From Comamonadaceae bacterium (GTDB lineage Bacteria > Pseudomonadota > Gammaproteobacteria > Burkholderiales > Burkholderiaceae_C): a stretch of 64,000 bases of DNA. The first letter of the stretch is position 1, and each line of letters opens with the position of its first letter. The translations under genes were made by a program, and so were the position numbers. Under the pieces are notes generated by a model. That model was not told the DNA's origin. It made no database searches and was given only the letters and a program-made list of their open reading frames with translations. Below, in pieces: positions 53,842 to 63,806 of this stretch. The stretch spans positions 62,001-126,000 of the forward strand of contig CANCER010000004.1 in NCBI GenBank assembly GCA_947375135.1, given 5' to 3'.

Positions 53842-55109
53842 TGCAAGAACAGAAACCTATTGAATTGGCGTCCCCGCGGGTACGTAAATCGTTGCGCGCT
53901 GACGTGGTTTGGGGGAGCAGGGTGGTTTCCATCGGCGGTGGTGAGCCGGTGCGGGTCCAGTCCATGACGAATACCGACACTGAGCAGGCCGTAGAAACGG
54001 CCTTGCAGATCAAAGAACTGGCGCTGGCAGGTTCCGAGATGGTGCGCATTACCGTCAATACGCCGGAAGCTGCCAAGGCCGTTCCCTACATCCGTGAGCA
54101 ACTCGACCGCATGGGCATTGACGTGCCCCTGATCGGCGACTTCCACTTTAACGGGCACCGTCTGCTGTCCGAGTTTCCGGACTGCGCACAGGCGCTGTCC
54201 AAGTACCGTATCAACCCCGGCAATGTGGGTAAGGGCGACAAGCGTGACCGCCAGTTCGGCCAGATGATTGAAGCCGCCATCCGCTGGAACAAGGCCGTTC
54301 GCATTGGCGTGAACTGGGGCAGTTTGGACCAGGAGTTGCTGGCGTCGATGATGGACGAGAACAGCCGCCGGGCCCAGCCCTGGGACGCCAAGCCCGTGAT
54401 GTACGAGGCATTGATCACTTCGGCAATTGAATCAGCCCAACGCGCGGTGGAAATGGGGCTGCCCGCCCGCCAAATCATGCTCTCCTGCAAGGTCAGCGGT
54501 GTGCGCGACTTGATTGCGGTGTACCGGGAATTGAGCAAGCGCTGCGACTATGCGCTGCACCTGGGGTTGACCGAAGCGGGCATGGGCACCAAGGGCACCG
54601 TGGCTTCATCCGCCGCCTTGGCCGTGTTGCTGCAGGAAGGCATCGGCGACACCATCCGTGTCTCGCTAACCCCGGCGCCGGGTGAGTCGCGTACGCAGGA
54701 AGTCGTGATTGCCTCCGAGATTTTGCAGTCACTGGGTCTTCGCACCTTTGTGCCCAGTGTCACCGCCTGCCCGGGCTGCGGTCGCACCACCAGCACGACT
54801 TTTCAGGAGCTGACCCAGCAGATCGACGATTTTTTGCGCGCCCAGATGCCGGTCTGGCGTGAGCGCTTTCCCGGTGTAGAGCACCTCAAGGTGGCCGTCA
54901 TGGGCTGCATCGTGAATGGCCCCGGTGAAAGCAAGCACGCCGACATCGGCATCAGCCTGCCCGGCACCGGCGAAGCGCCTGCCGCCCCCGTCTTCATCGA
55001 CGGCGAAAAGCGCATGACGCTGCGCGGCGAAAACATCGCTATCGACTTCCAAAAAGTGGTGGAAGACTACATCCTGCAGCGTTTTGGCGCAGGCACCACC
55101 ACGGCATGA
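53841..55109 (+). CDS. ispG: 4-hydroxy-3-methylbut-2-en-1-yl diphosphate synthase IspG (GcpE)
   Basis: IspG converts methylerythritol cyclodiphosphate to HMBPP, the penultimate step of the MEP isoprenoid pathway. The 422-residue protein has the barrel start [28 protein letters not shown] region and the [4Fe-4S] ligands Cys310 and Cys313 (ACPGCGRT), Cys356 ([10 protein letters not shown]) and Glu363. Length and motif spacing are canonical. The ATG shares one base with the rodZ stop, and its own stop overlaps the hisS start, so it sits in a tightly coupled operon. Confidence 0.96.
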   Translation: MQEQKPIELASPRVRKSLRADVVWGSRVVSIGGGEPVRVQSMTNTDTEQAVETALQIKELALAGSEMVRITVNTPEAAKAVPYIREQLDRMGIDVPLIGDFHFNGHRLLSEFPDCAQALSKYRINPGNVGKGDKRDRQFGQMIEAAIRWNKAVRIGVNWGSLDQELLASMMDENSRRAQPWDAKPVMYEALITSAIESAQRAVEMGLPARQIMLSCKVSGVRDLIAVYRELSKRCDYALHLGLTEAGMGTKGTVASSAALAVLLQEGIGDTIRVSLTPAPGESRTQEVVIASEILQSLGLRTFVPSVTACPGCGRTTSTTFQELTQQIDDFLRAQMPVWRERFPGVEHLKVAVMGCIVNGPGESKHADIGISLPGTGEAPAAPVFIDGEKRMTLRGENIAIDFQKVVEDYILQRFGAGTTTA

Positions 55110-56437
55110 ATACACCCCAAGGCATGAACGAAAAAATAACTCCACGCAAAGTGGAAAAGCTGGTCGCCGTCAAAGGCATGAACGATATTCTCCCGCCGGA
55201 CTCGGCGCGATGGGAGGCGTTGGAAGAGCGGGTGCGCAAGCTGATGCACCGCTTCGCCTACGAGAACGTACGCACCCCTATCGTCGAACCCACCGCGCTG
55301 TTTGTGCGCGGCCTGGGTGAGGTCACCGATATCGTCGAGAAGGAGATGTATTCCTTTGACGACCGGTTGAACGGCGAGGCGCTGACTCTGCGCCCGGAGA
55401 ACACTGCCGGTGTGGTGCGCGCAGCCATAGAGCATTCCCTGCTCTACAACGGCGGCAAGCGCCTGTATTACATGGGCCCGATGGTTCGCCACGAGCGCCC
55501 GCAGCGCGGGCGTTACCGCCAGTTCCACCAGATCGGCGCCGAGGCGCTGGGCTTTGGTGGCGGCGAGGTCGATGCCGAACTGATTCTGATGGCGCATGCC
55601 TTGTGGCACGAAATCGGCCTGACCGATGTGGCCCTGCAACTCAACAGCCTGGGCCAGCCCGAAGAGCGTAACCAGCACCGCGCCGCCTTGATCCGGCACT
55701 TTGAAGCCCACCACGACACCCTGGACGAGGAGGCCAAACGCCGTTTGCACCTGAACCCCTTGCGCCTGCTGGACAGCAAGAACCCGGCCATGCAGCCCGT
55801 GATCGAAGCAGCTCCTCGGCTGCTCGATTTTCTGGGAGCCGCGTCCAAACAGCACCTGAAAACTGTCACCGAAATCCTGGAGGCCAATGGCGTGGCCTAT
55901 TCCATCAACCCGCGTCTGGTGCGCGGTATGGACTACTACAACCTCACGGTATTCGAGTTCGTCACGACCAAGCTGGGCTCGCAAGGCACCATCTGTGCCG
56001 GTGGCCGCTACGACTACTTGTTTGAACAGGTGGGCGGTAAACCGACGCCGGCGGTGGGTTGGGCCATGGGCATGGAGCGGGTGCTGGAGCTGCTCAAGGA
56101 GCTGGATGCGGTGGACGTCACACCCGCCCTGGACGCCTACGCCATTGTTCCGGATGCCCGCTTTTTGCCAGCCGTTATGGTGTGCTTGCAGAGTTTGCGC
56201 AGCCAAGGCGTTTCGGTGCAAATGCAGGCGACGACCGCTGAGGGCATGGCCAGCATGAAGTCACAGTTCAAACGCGCAGACGCCTCGGGCGCCCGTTTTG
56301 CCCTGATTTTTGGTGCCGATGAAATGGCCCAGGGTCAGGTCACCGTGAAGGCTTTGCGCGACGCTGCCATTCCGCAGGTGAGCCGTACACTGCGGGATGC
56401 GCCCCAATGGGGCGAGAGCCTACAATCCAACGCTTAA
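55106..56437 (+). CDS. hisS: Histidine-tRNA ligase
   Basis: HisS charges tRNA-His. The 443-residue class II synthetase begins, after a short variable tail, with [16 protein letters not shown]. Motif 2 is [19 protein letters not shown], and the histidine-specific [15 protein letters not shown] and [13 protein letters not shown] blocks follow, with an anticodon-binding domain at the end ([36 protein letters not shown]). ATG 55106 overlaps the ispG stop by four bases; ATG 55124 is an alternative. yfgM follows after 12 bp. Confidence 0.96.
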   Translation: MNTPQGMNEKITPRKVEKLVAVKGMNDILPPDSARWEALEERVRKLMHRFAYENVRTPIVEPTALFVRGLGEVTDIVEKEMYSFDDRLNGEALTLRPENTAGVVRAAIEHSLLYNGGKRLYYMGPMVRHERPQRGRYRQFHQIGAEALGFGGGEVDAELILMAHALWHEIGLTDVALQLNSLGQPEERNQHRAALIRHFEAHHDTLDEEAKRRLHLNPLRLLDSKNPAMQPVIEAAPRLLDFLGAASKQHLKTVTEILEANGVAYSINPRLVRGMDYYNLTVFEFVTTKLGSQGTICAGGRYDYLFEQVGGKPTPAVGWAMGMERVLELLKELDAVDVTPALDAYAIVPDARFLPAVMVCLQSLRSQGVSVQMQATTAEGMASMKSQFKRADASGARFALIFGADEMAQGQVTVKALRDAAIPQVSRTLRDAPQWGESLQSNA

Positions 56438-56449
56438 CTTAATAGTCCC

Positions 56450-57142
56450 ATGGCAAATCATCTAGACCTCGAAGAACAAGAACAACTTGATGAAATCAAG
56501 CATTTCTGGAAGCAATACGGCAACGCCATTACCTGGGTGCTGATCGTGGTGCTGGGCGCCTATGCGGCCTGGAACGGTTACCAGTACTGGCAGCGCAGCC
56601 AGGCCGCACAGGCCGCGGCCCTGTTTGACGAGATTGAGAAAGTCTCGCGCGAGGGTGACGCCGCCAAGCTGGAGCGTGCCTTTACGGAAATGAAGGAGCG
56701 CTTTGCTTCCACGGCCTACGCGCAGCAGGCAGGTCTGCTGGTTGCCAAGTCCTTGTACGAATCCGGCAAGGTGGATGGCGCCAAGGTCACCCTGACCTGG
56801 GTTGCAGAAAAGTCGGCCGATGCAGGTTATGCCGCAGTGGGTCGCTTGCGTCTGGCGGGATTGCTGATGGACAGCAAAGCCTATGACGAGGCCTTGAAGG
56901 TTTTGGACGCTGGCGTGCCCGGCGAATTTGCCGCCTTGCAGGCGGACCGTCGCGGCGATATTTTGATGGCGCAGGGCAAAAAGCCCGAGGCCAAGGAGCA
57001 GTATTTGAAGGCCTTCAAGGCTTTCGACGAGCGTACCGATTACCGCCGCCTGGTGCTGGTCAAGCTCAACAGCCTCGGTGTGGACCCGCTGGAAGAGGCT
57101 TCAGCTAAGGCGGCTGTTGAAAAAGGTGTGGCGTCCAAGTGA
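56450..57142 (+). CDS. yfgM: YfgM family TPR membrane protein (ancillary SecYEG translocon subunit type)
   Basis: YfgM is a single-pass inner-membrane protein with a periplasmic TPR domain; in E. coli it associates with PpiD and the Sec translocon. This 230-residue protein has the typical start HLDLEEQEQLDEIKHFWKQYGN, a membrane helix (ITWVLIVVLGAYAAW) and TPR helices in the periplasm. The position between hisS and bamB is conserved from enterobacteria to Burkholderiales and supports the name. The bamB frame begins at its stop, with the probable bamB start 30 bases downstream. Confidence 0.92.
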   Translation: MANHLDLEEQEQLDEIKHFWKQYGNAITWVLIVVLGAYAAWNGYQYWQRSQAAQAAALFDEIEKVSREGDAAKLERAFTEMKERFASTAYAQQAGLLVAKSLYESGKVDGAKVTLTWVAEKSADAGYAAVGRLRLAGLLMDSKAYDEALKVLDAGVPGEFAALQADRRGDILMAQGKKPEAKEQYLKAFKAFDERTDYRRLVLVKLNSLGVDPLEEASAKAAVEKGVASK

Positions 57143-57171
57143 ACGTTTTTTCAGTTCGGGGAAATTTGTTG

Positions 57172-58278
57172 ATGCGTAACCTTCTCGCAATGGCATTGCT
57201 GGCACTGCTGGTTGCCTGTGCCGGCACGGAGCGGCCCAAGCCCGCGCCACTTTCGGCCAATGTGCCCCTGTTGGCTGTTCGTCCAGCCTGGACGGCGGCT
57301 GTGGGCGCTGTTGACTTTGCGCTGGATGTGCGGGTGGTCGACGGGCGCGCTTACCTGGCCAGTTCCTCTGGTACGGTGGTGGCGCTGGATGCGCAAACCG
57401 GTGCGGATGTCTGGCGCACTGCCCTGGACACCCCGTTGAGTGCCGGTGTCGGCAGTGATGGCCGTTACAGCGCTGTCGTGACCCGGGCCAACGAATTGGT
57501 GGTGCTCGACGGTGGCAAGGTGGCTTGGAGCCAAAAACTCAAGGCCCTGACGTTGACGGCACCCTTGGTGGCCGGTGGTCGGGTCTTCGCCCTCTCCAGC
57601 GACCGCAGTGTCAGCGCATTTGATGCCTCCTCGGGCCAAAAGCTCTGGCAGCAGCAAAAACCAGGTGAAGCCCTGGTGCTGGGACAAGCTGGATTGTTAA
57701 CCGCCGTGGGGGACACGTTGGTGGTGGGCTTTGGTAGCCGCCTGACCGGGCTTAACCCGCTCAACGGCGCGACCCGCTGGGATACGCCGGTGGTCAGTGC
57801 CCGTGGCACCAACGAGGTGGAGCGCCTGAGTGACGTAGTCGCCGGCTTTACCCGCGAAGGCAACCAGTTGTGCGTGCGCGCTTTTCAATATGCAGTGGCC
57901 TGCACGGATGCCGCCACGGGACGTGCCCAGTGGAGCAAGCCAGCCAATGGCAGCAGCGGAATTTCCGGCGATGTCGGCATGGTTTATGGCTCCGAAAGTG
58001 ACGGCCGCCTGAGTGCCTGGAGCCGCAAAGACGGTGAAAAAGCCTGGACGCTGGATCGTTACCGATTTCGCGCTCTTACGGCGCCCTTGGTGGCTGGCCG
58101 CTCTCTGATCGTTGGAGATGACTCCGGCAACCTGCACTTCCTGTCCAAGGACGATGGTGCACCTTTGAACCGGATCGTTACCGACGATTCCGGCCTGTCT
58201 GTGGCGCCCGTACTGGCCGGCAAGACCTTGCTGGCAGTGAGCCGTCGCGGCTCCGTCTATGCGTTCCGGCCTGAGTAG
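57172..58278 (+). CDS. bamB: Outer membrane assembly lipoprotein BamB
   Basis: BamB is the beta-propeller lipoprotein of the BAM complex. The start ATG 57172 is preferred because GGGGA (57158-57162) is well placed and it brings the lipobox LLVAC (Cys16) to the usual distance; a GTG at 57139 in frame would lengthen the leader. The 368-residue protein contains PQQ-like propeller repeats (VDGRAYLASSSGTVVALDAQTGADVWR, VFALSSDRSVSAFDASSGQKLWQ, MVYGSESDGRLSAWSRKDGEKAW, GSVYAFRPE). der follows after 18 bp. With bamD this is the second BAM subunit in the window. Confidence 0.94.
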   Translation: MRNLLAMALLALLVACAGTERPKPAPLSANVPLLAVRPAWTAAVGAVDFALDVRVVDGRAYLASSSGTVVALDAQTGADVWRTALDTPLSAGVGSDGRYSAVVTRANELVVLDGGKVAWSQKLKALTLTAPLVAGGRVFALSSDRSVSAFDASSGQKLWQQQKPGEALVLGQAGLLTAVGDTLVVGFGSRLTGLNPLNGATRWDTPVVSARGTNEVERLSDVVAGFTREGNQLCVRAFQYAVACTDAATGRAQWSKPANGSSGISGDVGMVYGSESDGRLSAWSRKDGEKAWTLDRYRFRALTAPLVAGRSLIVGDDSGNLHFLSKDDGAPLNRIVTDDSGLSVAPVLAGKTLLAVSRRGSVYAFRPE

Positions 58279-58296
58279 GCTGTTTATAAAGCCTCT

Positions 58297-59634
58297 ATGA
58301 AACCCGTTATCGCACTGGTCGGCCGACCTAATGTTGGCAAGTCGACCCTGTTTAATCGTATGACCAAAACCCGTGACGCCATTGTGGCGGACTACGCGGG
58401 TCTGACACGGGATCGCCATTACGGCACCGGCATGCAAGGCAAGCACGAATACATCGTGATTGACACCGGTGGGTTTGAGCCCGATGCCGAAAGCGGCATC
58501 TACAAGGAAATGGCCAAGCAGACACGCCAAGCTGTGGCCGAGGCCGATGTCGTGGTCTTTGTGGTGGATGCCCGTGCCGGTGTGTCCTCGCAGGACCACG
58601 ATATTGCCAAGTACTTGCGCAAGCTGAGCAAGCCTTGCATGTTGGTGGCCAACAAGGCCGAAGGCATGACCACCGGGGTTCAGATCGGCGAGTTTTTTGA
58701 GCTGGGCCTGGGTGAGGTGATTCCGGTATCTGCGGCCCACGGGCAGGGCATTCGTACCCTGGTGGAAATGGCTCTTGAGCCCTTGCACCTGAAGGACGAA
58801 GATGTGGAGGAGGTCGAAAACGATCCCTCGGTGATCAAACTGGCGGTTGCAGGGCGGCCCAATGTCGGTAAGTCCACGCTCATCAACACGTGGTTGGGTG
58901 AGGAGCGACTGGTCGCTTTTGACTTGCCCGGCACCACGCGCGATGCCATTTCCGTGCCTTTTGAGCGCGATGGACAGCGCTTTGAACTGGTGGACACGGC
59001 AGGATTGCGGCGCAAGGGTAAGGTATTTGAAGCCATAGAGAAATTCTCAGTAGTTAAGACCCTGCAGGCCATCGAATCTGCCAGTGTGGCCTTGCTGCTG
59101 ATCGACGCTACACAGGGAGTGACCGACCAGGATGCCCATATCGCGGGTTACATCCTGGAGTCCGGCCGGGCTGTGGTGATCGCAGTGAATAAGTGGGATG
59201 CCATCGACGAATACCAGCGCGAGTTGGTCAAGCGTTCACTGGAAACCCGTATGGGCTTTCTCAAATTTGCCACCGTGCACTTCATTTCGGCGCAAAAACG
59301 CCAGGGCTTGGGTCCTCTGTGGGATTCCATTGCCCAGGCGCATCGTTCAGCCAATTGCAAGATGCCGACGCCGGTGCTGACCCGTTTGCTGCTGGAGGCT
59401 GTGCAGTTCCAGACGCCAAAGAAGACCGGTATGTACCGGCCCAAACTGCGCTACGCCCACCAGGGCGGCATGAATCCACCTATCATCATCATCCACGGTA
59501 ATTCGCTGGAACATGTCACTGAAGCCTATAAGCGCTTCCTGGAAGGGCGCTTCCGCAAGGAGTTCAACCTGGTGGGTACACCTCTACGCATCCAGATGAA
59601 GAGCGCTTCGAACCCTTATGCAGACAACGACTGA
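58297..59634 (+). CDS. der: Ribosome biogenesis GTPase Der (EngA)
   Basis: Der is the tandem-domain GTPase needed for assembly of the 50S subunit. The 445-residue protein has two G domains, each with GRPNVGKS (from residue 9 and from residue 186). DTGGF and [10 protein letters not shown] are the G3 elements, NKAEG and NKWD the G4 elements. A C-terminal KH-like domain follows ([30 protein letters not shown]). Length is normal. It is the last gene before an apparent separate hfq promoter. Confidence 0.97.
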   Translation: MKPVIALVGRPNVGKSTLFNRMTKTRDAIVADYAGLTRDRHYGTGMQGKHEYIVIDTGGFEPDAESGIYKEMAKQTRQAVAEADVVVFVVDARAGVSSQDHDIAKYLRKLSKPCMLVANKAEGMTTGVQIGEFFELGLGEVIPVSAAHGQGIRTLVEMALEPLHLKDEDVEEVENDPSVIKLAVAGRPNVGKSTLINTWLGEERLVAFDLPGTTRDAISVPFERDGQRFELVDTAGLRRKGKVFEAIEKFSVVKTLQAIESASVALLLIDATQGVTDQDAHIAGYILESGRAVVIAVNKWDAIDEYQRELVKRSLETRMGFLKFATVHFISAQKRQGLGPLWDSIAQAHRSANCKMPTPVLTRLLLEAVQFQTPKKTGMYRPKLRYAHQGGMNPPIIIIHGNSLEHVTEAYKRFLEGRFRKEFNLVGTPLRIQMKSASNPYADND

Positions 59635-59691
59635 TGCACGGGTTTTTTTGCAGTGATTTTCAGGCCATTTTTTTGGATGGCTCTTTAATTG

Positions 59692-59700
59692 TGCTATCGT
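59692..59700 (+). promoter_or_regulatory. Extended -10 promoter candidate for hfq
   Basis: TGCTATCGT at 59692-59700 fits an extended -10 element, with TTGGAT (59673-59678) 16 bp upstream as a weak -35. It lies 37 bases before the hfq GTG start, in an AT-rich gap after der. Confidence 0.45.
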
Positions 59701-59736
59701 CAACTCTTATCAATTTTTTCGAACACGGAAAATATC

Positions 59737-59988
59737 GTGAATAATAAAGGCCAACTCTTGCAAGACCCGTTCCTGAACGCACTGCGCAGGGAACATGTAC
59801 CGGTTTCCATTTATTTGGTAAACGGTATCAAGTTGCAAGGTCAAATCGAATCATTTGATCAGTATGTCGTGTTGCTTCGCAACACCGTAACCCAGATGGT
59901 TTACAAACATGCAATTTCCACCATTGTTCCCGGCCGTGCCGTCGCGTTCAGTGCCGGTGGTGGTGAGGAACCGCATCCTGAAGCTTGA
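59737..59988 (+). CDS. hfq: RNA chaperone Hfq
   Basis: Hfq is the Sm-like hexameric chaperone that pairs small RNAs with mRNAs. The start is taken as GTG 59737 (reading [20 protein letters not shown]), which yields the standard 83-residue protein; the frame is open to an ATG at 59689, which would add a non-conserved tail. Sm1 is [27 protein letters not shown] and Sm2 includes [10 protein letters not shown], both fully conserved. It lies in the der-hfq-hflX-hflK-hflC order typical of Proteobacteria. Confidence 0.97.
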   Translation: MNNKGQLLQDPFLNALRREHVPVSIYLVNGIKLQGQIESFDQYVVLLRNTVTQMVYKHAISTIVPGRAVAFSAGGGEEPHPEA

Positions 59989-60036
59989 GTTGCCGGGCCA
60001 GCCTGAGACAGGCGCCCCGGCGTCGCGGCTCCTACC

Positions 60037-61221
60037 TTGACTGATTTCCCGCAGAAAGCCAAAGCAGCTACGATTCTTGTCGGCGTTGATTTGGGTCTAC
60101 TCCATTTCGACGGTGAACTGGAGGAGTTGGGTATGCTTGCGCAAACCGCAGGCATGCAGCCTGTGGCACGCGTGACCTGTAAACGGCGCGCACCCGATGC
60201 AGCCCTGTTCATTGGTTCAGGCAAGGCTGACGAAATCAAACTGCTGGCAGTCCAGATGGGCGCTACTGAAATTCTCTTTGACCAGTCGCTCAGCCCCGGG
60301 CAGCAGCGAAACCTGGAGCGGCATCTGGAGATGCCAGTCAATGACCGTACGTTTTTAATCCTGGAAATCTTCGCACAACGTGCTCGCAGCCATGAGGGCA
60401 AGCTGCAGGTGGAGTTGGCGCGTCTGCAGTACCTGAGTACCCGCCTGGTGCGTCGTTGGTCGCATTTGGAGCGCCAAAGCGGCGGCATCGGCATGCGCGG
60501 GGGCCCGGGTGAGGCGCAGATCGAACTGGACCGGCGCATGATCGGCGAGACCATCAAGCGTACCAAGGAGCGGCTGGGCAAGGTCAAGAAGCAGCGGCAG
60601 ACGCAAAGGCGCCAGCGCGAACGGCGCGACGCTTTCAATATTTCTCTGATCGGCTATACCAATGCCGGTAAGTCCACCCTCTTTAACGCCCTGGTCAAGG
60701 CGCGTGCCTATGCAGCCGATCAGTTGTTTGCAACGCTGGACACCACCACCCGCCAGTTGTATCTAGGTGAGGCCGGGCGCTCAGTCTCGCTTTCAGACAC
60801 CGTGGGGTTCATCCGTGACCTGCCGCATGGCTTAGTGGATGCCTTTCAGGCCACCCTGCAGGAAGCGGTTGATGCCGATTTGCTGCTGCATGTGGTGGAC
60901 GCGTCCAACGAGGGCTATGTGGAGCAGATCGCTCAGGTGCAGCGGGTGCTGAAAGAAATCGGTGCCCAGGACATTCCGCAACTCTTGGTGTTCAATAAGA
61001 CTGACGCACTGGCGCCCGATCAGCAGCCGCTGCGCTGGGTGGATGCGTACGAAATTGAGGGGGTGCAAACCCCCCGCGTCTTTGTCAGTGCCAAGAGCCT
61101 GCAAGGGGTGGCGGAGTTGCGGCAAAAGCTATCTTCTATCGTGAGTGCTGCTGTGCGAGCGGAACCTGTGCAAACAGACATTCGCCTGGATGACCCTGAA
61201 AACGACGGGGCCGCAGTGTGA
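60037..61221 (+). CDS. hflX: GTPase HflX
   Basis: HflX is a ribosome-associated GTPase that splits stalled or heat-damaged 70S ribosomes. The 394-residue protein has the N-terminal HflX domain (GSGKADEIKLLAVQMGATEILFDQSLSPGQQRNLE), a basic helical linker rich in Arg and Gln (KKQRQTQRRQRERRD), and a G domain with GYTNAGKST, DTVGFIRDLPH and NKTD. The start is TTG 60037 with no good ribosome-binding site; hfq ends 48 bp upstream, so translation may rely on that neighbour. The family is certain and the start is reasonable. Confidence 0.94.
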   Translation: MTDFPQKAKAATILVGVDLGLLHFDGELEELGMLAQTAGMQPVARVTCKRRAPDAALFIGSGKADEIKLLAVQMGATEILFDQSLSPGQQRNLERHLEMPVNDRTFLILEIFAQRARSHEGKLQVELARLQYLSTRLVRRWSHLERQSGGIGMRGGPGEAQIELDRRMIGETIKRTKERLGKVKKQRQTQRRQRERRDAFNISLIGYTNAGKSTLFNALVKARAYAADQLFATLDTTTRQLYLGEAGRSVSLSDTVGFIRDLPHGLVDAFQATLQEAVDADLLLHVVDASNEGYVEQIAQVQRVLKEIGAQDIPQLLVFNKTDALAPDQQPLRWVDAYEIEGVQTPRVFVSAKSLQGVAELRQKLSSIVSAAVRAEPVQTDIRLDDPENDGAAV

Positions 61222-61259
61222 TTCGGCACAATCAGCGTTCGGCCAATAAAGTTGATGCA

Positions 61260-62639
61260 ATGAAATTCCTATTTTCCCGGTTTGATTGGAGCCTGCCAAC
61301 GCAGGGACTCCAGCGCATGTTCAATTTGAACGATTCCCGCTGGGGTCGCGGCGACGGCAAGTCGGCGGATTCCGCCAAGCCTGCGGATGGCGGGCAAGAG
61401 CCTGAGCCTCCTAAACAGCCAGCGCCGGACCGGCGTCCTGCTTCCGCCAGTTCAGGTCCACCCGACCTGGATGAGTTGTGGCGTGATTTCAACCGCAAAC
61501 TCGGCAGTCTGTTTGGCGGCAAGCCATCGGGTGCAAAGGGTGGTGGCAACGGTTCGGGTGGTACCGGCGGCGGTTTTCAGCCTGATATGAAAAATGCCGG
61601 AGTCGGTATTGGCCTGATTCTGGGCGTGCTGCTGCTGATCTGGCTGGGTACCGGCTTTTTCATTGTGCAGGAAGGCCAGCAAGCTGTTATCACCCAGTTC
61701 GGACGGTACAAATCGACGGTGGGTGCCGGTTTTCAATGGCGCTTGCCTTACCCCGTGCAGCGGCATGAGCTGGTTTTTGTGACACAGATTCGCTCTGTGG
61801 ACATCGGTCGTGACACGGTGTTGAAGGCCACGGGCCTGAAAGAGTCCGCCATGCTCACGCAAGACGAGAACATTCTTGATATCAAGTTTGCCGTGCAATA
61901 CCGCCTGAGCGATGCCCGGGCCTTCCTGTTTGAGAGTAAGAACCCCACCGATGCCGTAGTGCAGGCAGCAGAAACTGCGGTGCGTGAAGTGATAGGCCGC
62001 ATGCGCATGGATGCCGCCCTGTCGGAAGAGCGCGACCAGATTGCGCCCCAGGTGCGGACGCTGATGCAGGCCATACTGGATCGTTACAAAGTCGGAGTCG
62101 AAGTGGTGGGCATCAATTTGCAGCAGGGCGGGGTGCGCCCTCCAGAGCAAGTGCAAGCCTCATTTGACGATGTGCTCAAGGCGGGGCAGGAACGTGAACG
62201 CTCCAAGAACGAGGCCCAGGCGTACGCCAATGATGTGATTCCCCGCGCTGTGGGTTCGGCGTCGCGCCTCAAGGAAGAGGCTGATGCCTACAAGGCCCGC
62301 GTAGTGGCCCAGGCCCAGGGCGATGCGCAGCGTTTTCGCTCGGTCTATGCCGAATACCAGAAGGCACCTCAGGTGACCCGCGACCGCATGTACCTGGACA
62401 CCATGCAACAGATTTACAGTAACGTCACCAAGGTGGTCGTGGAGTCCCGACAGGGTTCCAGTCTGCTGTACCTGCCGCTGGACAAAATTTTGCAAACGGG
62501 TGGCTCTGCGGCCGGCTCTCCGGATGCCGCGCTGCCGGCCGCAGCCGCCGTGGTGCCCGGATTGCCGGTGATCAACAACAATTCCTCGGACGCCCGGACC
62601 CGCGACGCTGCTCGCACCCGTGACCGTGACGTTCGCTAG
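61260..62639 (+). CDS. hflK: FtsH protease modulator HflK
   Basis: HflK forms with HflC a large periplasmic SPFH complex that encloses and regulates the FtsH protease. The start is placed at ATG 61260 (MKFLFSRFDWS), giving 459 residues. GTG 61218, overlapping the hflX stop, and ATG 61317 (MFNLNDSRWGRG) are alternatives. After a Gly-rich cytoplasmic region (SLFGGKPSGAKGGGNGSGGTGG), a membrane helix (IGLILGVLLLIWLGTGFFIV) precedes the SPFH/band-7 domain (EGQQAVITQFGRYKSTVGAGFQWRLPYP) and a long Ala/Arg coiled coil. hflC follows after 9 bp. Confidence 0.94.
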   Translation: MKFLFSRFDWSLPTQGLQRMFNLNDSRWGRGDGKSADSAKPADGGQEPEPPKQPAPDRRPASASSGPPDLDELWRDFNRKLGSLFGGKPSGAKGGGNGSGGTGGGFQPDMKNAGVGIGLILGVLLLIWLGTGFFIVQEGQQAVITQFGRYKSTVGAGFQWRLPYPVQRHELVFVTQIRSVDIGRDTVLKATGLKESAMLTQDENILDIKFAVQYRLSDARAFLFESKNPTDAVVQAAETAVREVIGRMRMDAALSEERDQIAPQVRTLMQAILDRYKVGVEVVGINLQQGGVRPPEQVQASFDDVLKAGQERERSKNEAQAYANDVIPRAVGSASRLKEEADAYKARVVAQAQGDAQRFRSVYAEYQKAPQVTRDRMYLDTMQQIYSNVTKVVVESRQGSSLLYLPLDKILQTGGSAAGSPDAALPAAAAVVPGLPVINNNSSDARTRDAARTRDRDVR

Positions 62640-62648
62640 GAGCACAGC

Positions 62649-63557
62649 ATGAACCGTATTGGATTAATTCTTTCCTCTTTGCTGGTGCTGGTTGTGCTGG
62701 CGAGCTCTACTTTGTTTGTGGTCGACCAGCGCCAGTTTGGTGTGGTCTATGCCTTGGGTCAAATCAAGGAAGTGATTACGGAACCCGGCTTGAACATCAA
62801 GCTGCCTCCACCTTTTCAGAATGTTTCCTACATCGATAAACGCCTGCTGACACTCGACAGTTCAGACTCCGAACCGATGCTGACGGCGGAAAAGCAGCGG
62901 GTAGTCATCGACTGGTATGTACGCTGGCGCATCACCGAGCCGACTGAATACATCCGTAACGTGGGCCTGAATGAAGGCGCCGGCGCCAGCCAGCTCAACC
63001 GCGTAGTGCGCAATGCCTTCCAGGAGGAAATCAACAAGCGCACCGTCAAGGAACTGCTTTCCTTGAAACGCGAAGCGCTGATGGCCGACGTCAAGGCCGA
63101 GGTGCTGGACAAAGTGCGCGGTACCAAGCCCTGGGGCGTGGATGTGGTCGATGTGCGCATCACCCGTGTCGATTACGTCGAAGCGATTACCGAATCGGTC
63201 TACCGCCGCATGGAAGCCGAGCGCAAACGTGTGGCCAATGAGTTGCGCTCCACGGGTGCAGCCGAGGGTGAAAAGATCCGTGCCGATGCGGACCGCCAGC
63301 GCGAAGTGACGATTGCCAACGCTTACCGTGATGCCCAGAAGATCAAGGGTGAGGGAGATGCCGAGGCTGCGCGCGTTTATGGCGAAGCCTTTGGCAAAGA
63401 CCCTCAGTTCGCCCAGTTTTACCGCAGCCTGGACGCCTACAAGGCCAGCTTTGCCAACAAGAGTGACGTGATGGTGCTTGATCCATCCAATAGCGAGTTC
63501 TTCAAGGTCTTCCGCAACGGCGGCTCGGGTGGCAAGAACATGCCCCCCAAGAAGTAA
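62649..63557 (+). CDS. hflC: FtsH protease modulator HflC
   Basis: HflC is the partner of HflK. The 302-residue protein has an N-terminal membrane helix (IGLILSSLLVLVVLASSTLFVV), an SPFH domain starting DQRQFGVVYALGQIKEVITEPGLNIKLP and a C-terminal coiled coil (RMEAERKRVANELRSTGAAEGEKIRADADRQ). AGGAG at 62638-62642 overlaps the hflK stop and serves ATG 62649. Length and motifs are canonical. A DUF2065 gene follows directly. Confidence 0.96.
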   Translation: MNRIGLILSSLLVLVVLASSTLFVVDQRQFGVVYALGQIKEVITEPGLNIKLPPPFQNVSYIDKRLLTLDSSDSEPMLTAEKQRVVIDWYVRWRITEPTEYIRNVGLNEGAGASQLNRVVRNAFQEEINKRTVKELLSLKREALMADVKAEVLDKVRGTKPWGVDVVDVRITRVDYVEAITESVYRRMEAERKRVANELRSTGAAEGEKIRADADRQREVTIANAYRDAQKIKGEGDAEAARVYGEAFGKDPQFAQFYRSLDAYKASFANKSDVMVLDPSNSEFFKVFRNGGSGGKNMPPKK

Positions 63558-63561
63558 GCGC

Positions 63562-63753
63562 GTGGACAGCGATACCCTGTGGATGGCGCTGGCCCTGGTG
63601 CTGGTGATAGAGGGGTTGTTCCCCTTTATTTCACCAGGCAACTGGCGGCGCATGTTTTCTCAGTTGCTGCAATTGTCGGACGGGCAAATTCGCACCTTTG
63701 CCATGGTGAGTATTTCGGCTGGCTTATTGATGATTTGGTTGCTCGGCTCCTGA
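63562..63753 (+). CDS. DUF2065 family small membrane protein
   Basis: This 63-residue protein starts at GTG 63562, four bases after the hflC stop. It has two hydrophobic helices (LWMALALVLVIEGLFPF and MVSISAGLLMIWLLG) separated by the conserved SPGNWRRMFSQLLQLSDGQIRTF, which identifies the DUF2065 family. Members are inner-membrane proteins of unknown function that often sit between hflC and hisZ or purA; a role with HflKC is possible but unproven. Confidence 0.85.
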   Translation: MDSDTLWMALALVLVIEGLFPFISPGNWRRMFSQLLQLSDGQIRTFAMVSISAGLLMIWLLGS

Positions 63754-63772
63754 AAACCGCACCTTAGGCCGG

Positions 63773-63778
63773 TAAAAT
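63773..63778 (+). promoter_or_regulatory. Candidate -10 box before hisZ
   Basis: TAAAAT matches the -10 consensus at 5 of 6 positions and lies 29 bases before the hisZ ATG; no good -35 is seen. hisZ may equally be read through from hflC. Confidence 0.3.
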
Positions 63779-63806
63779 CGCTGTTTTAACAGCCTATACC
63801 AATTAC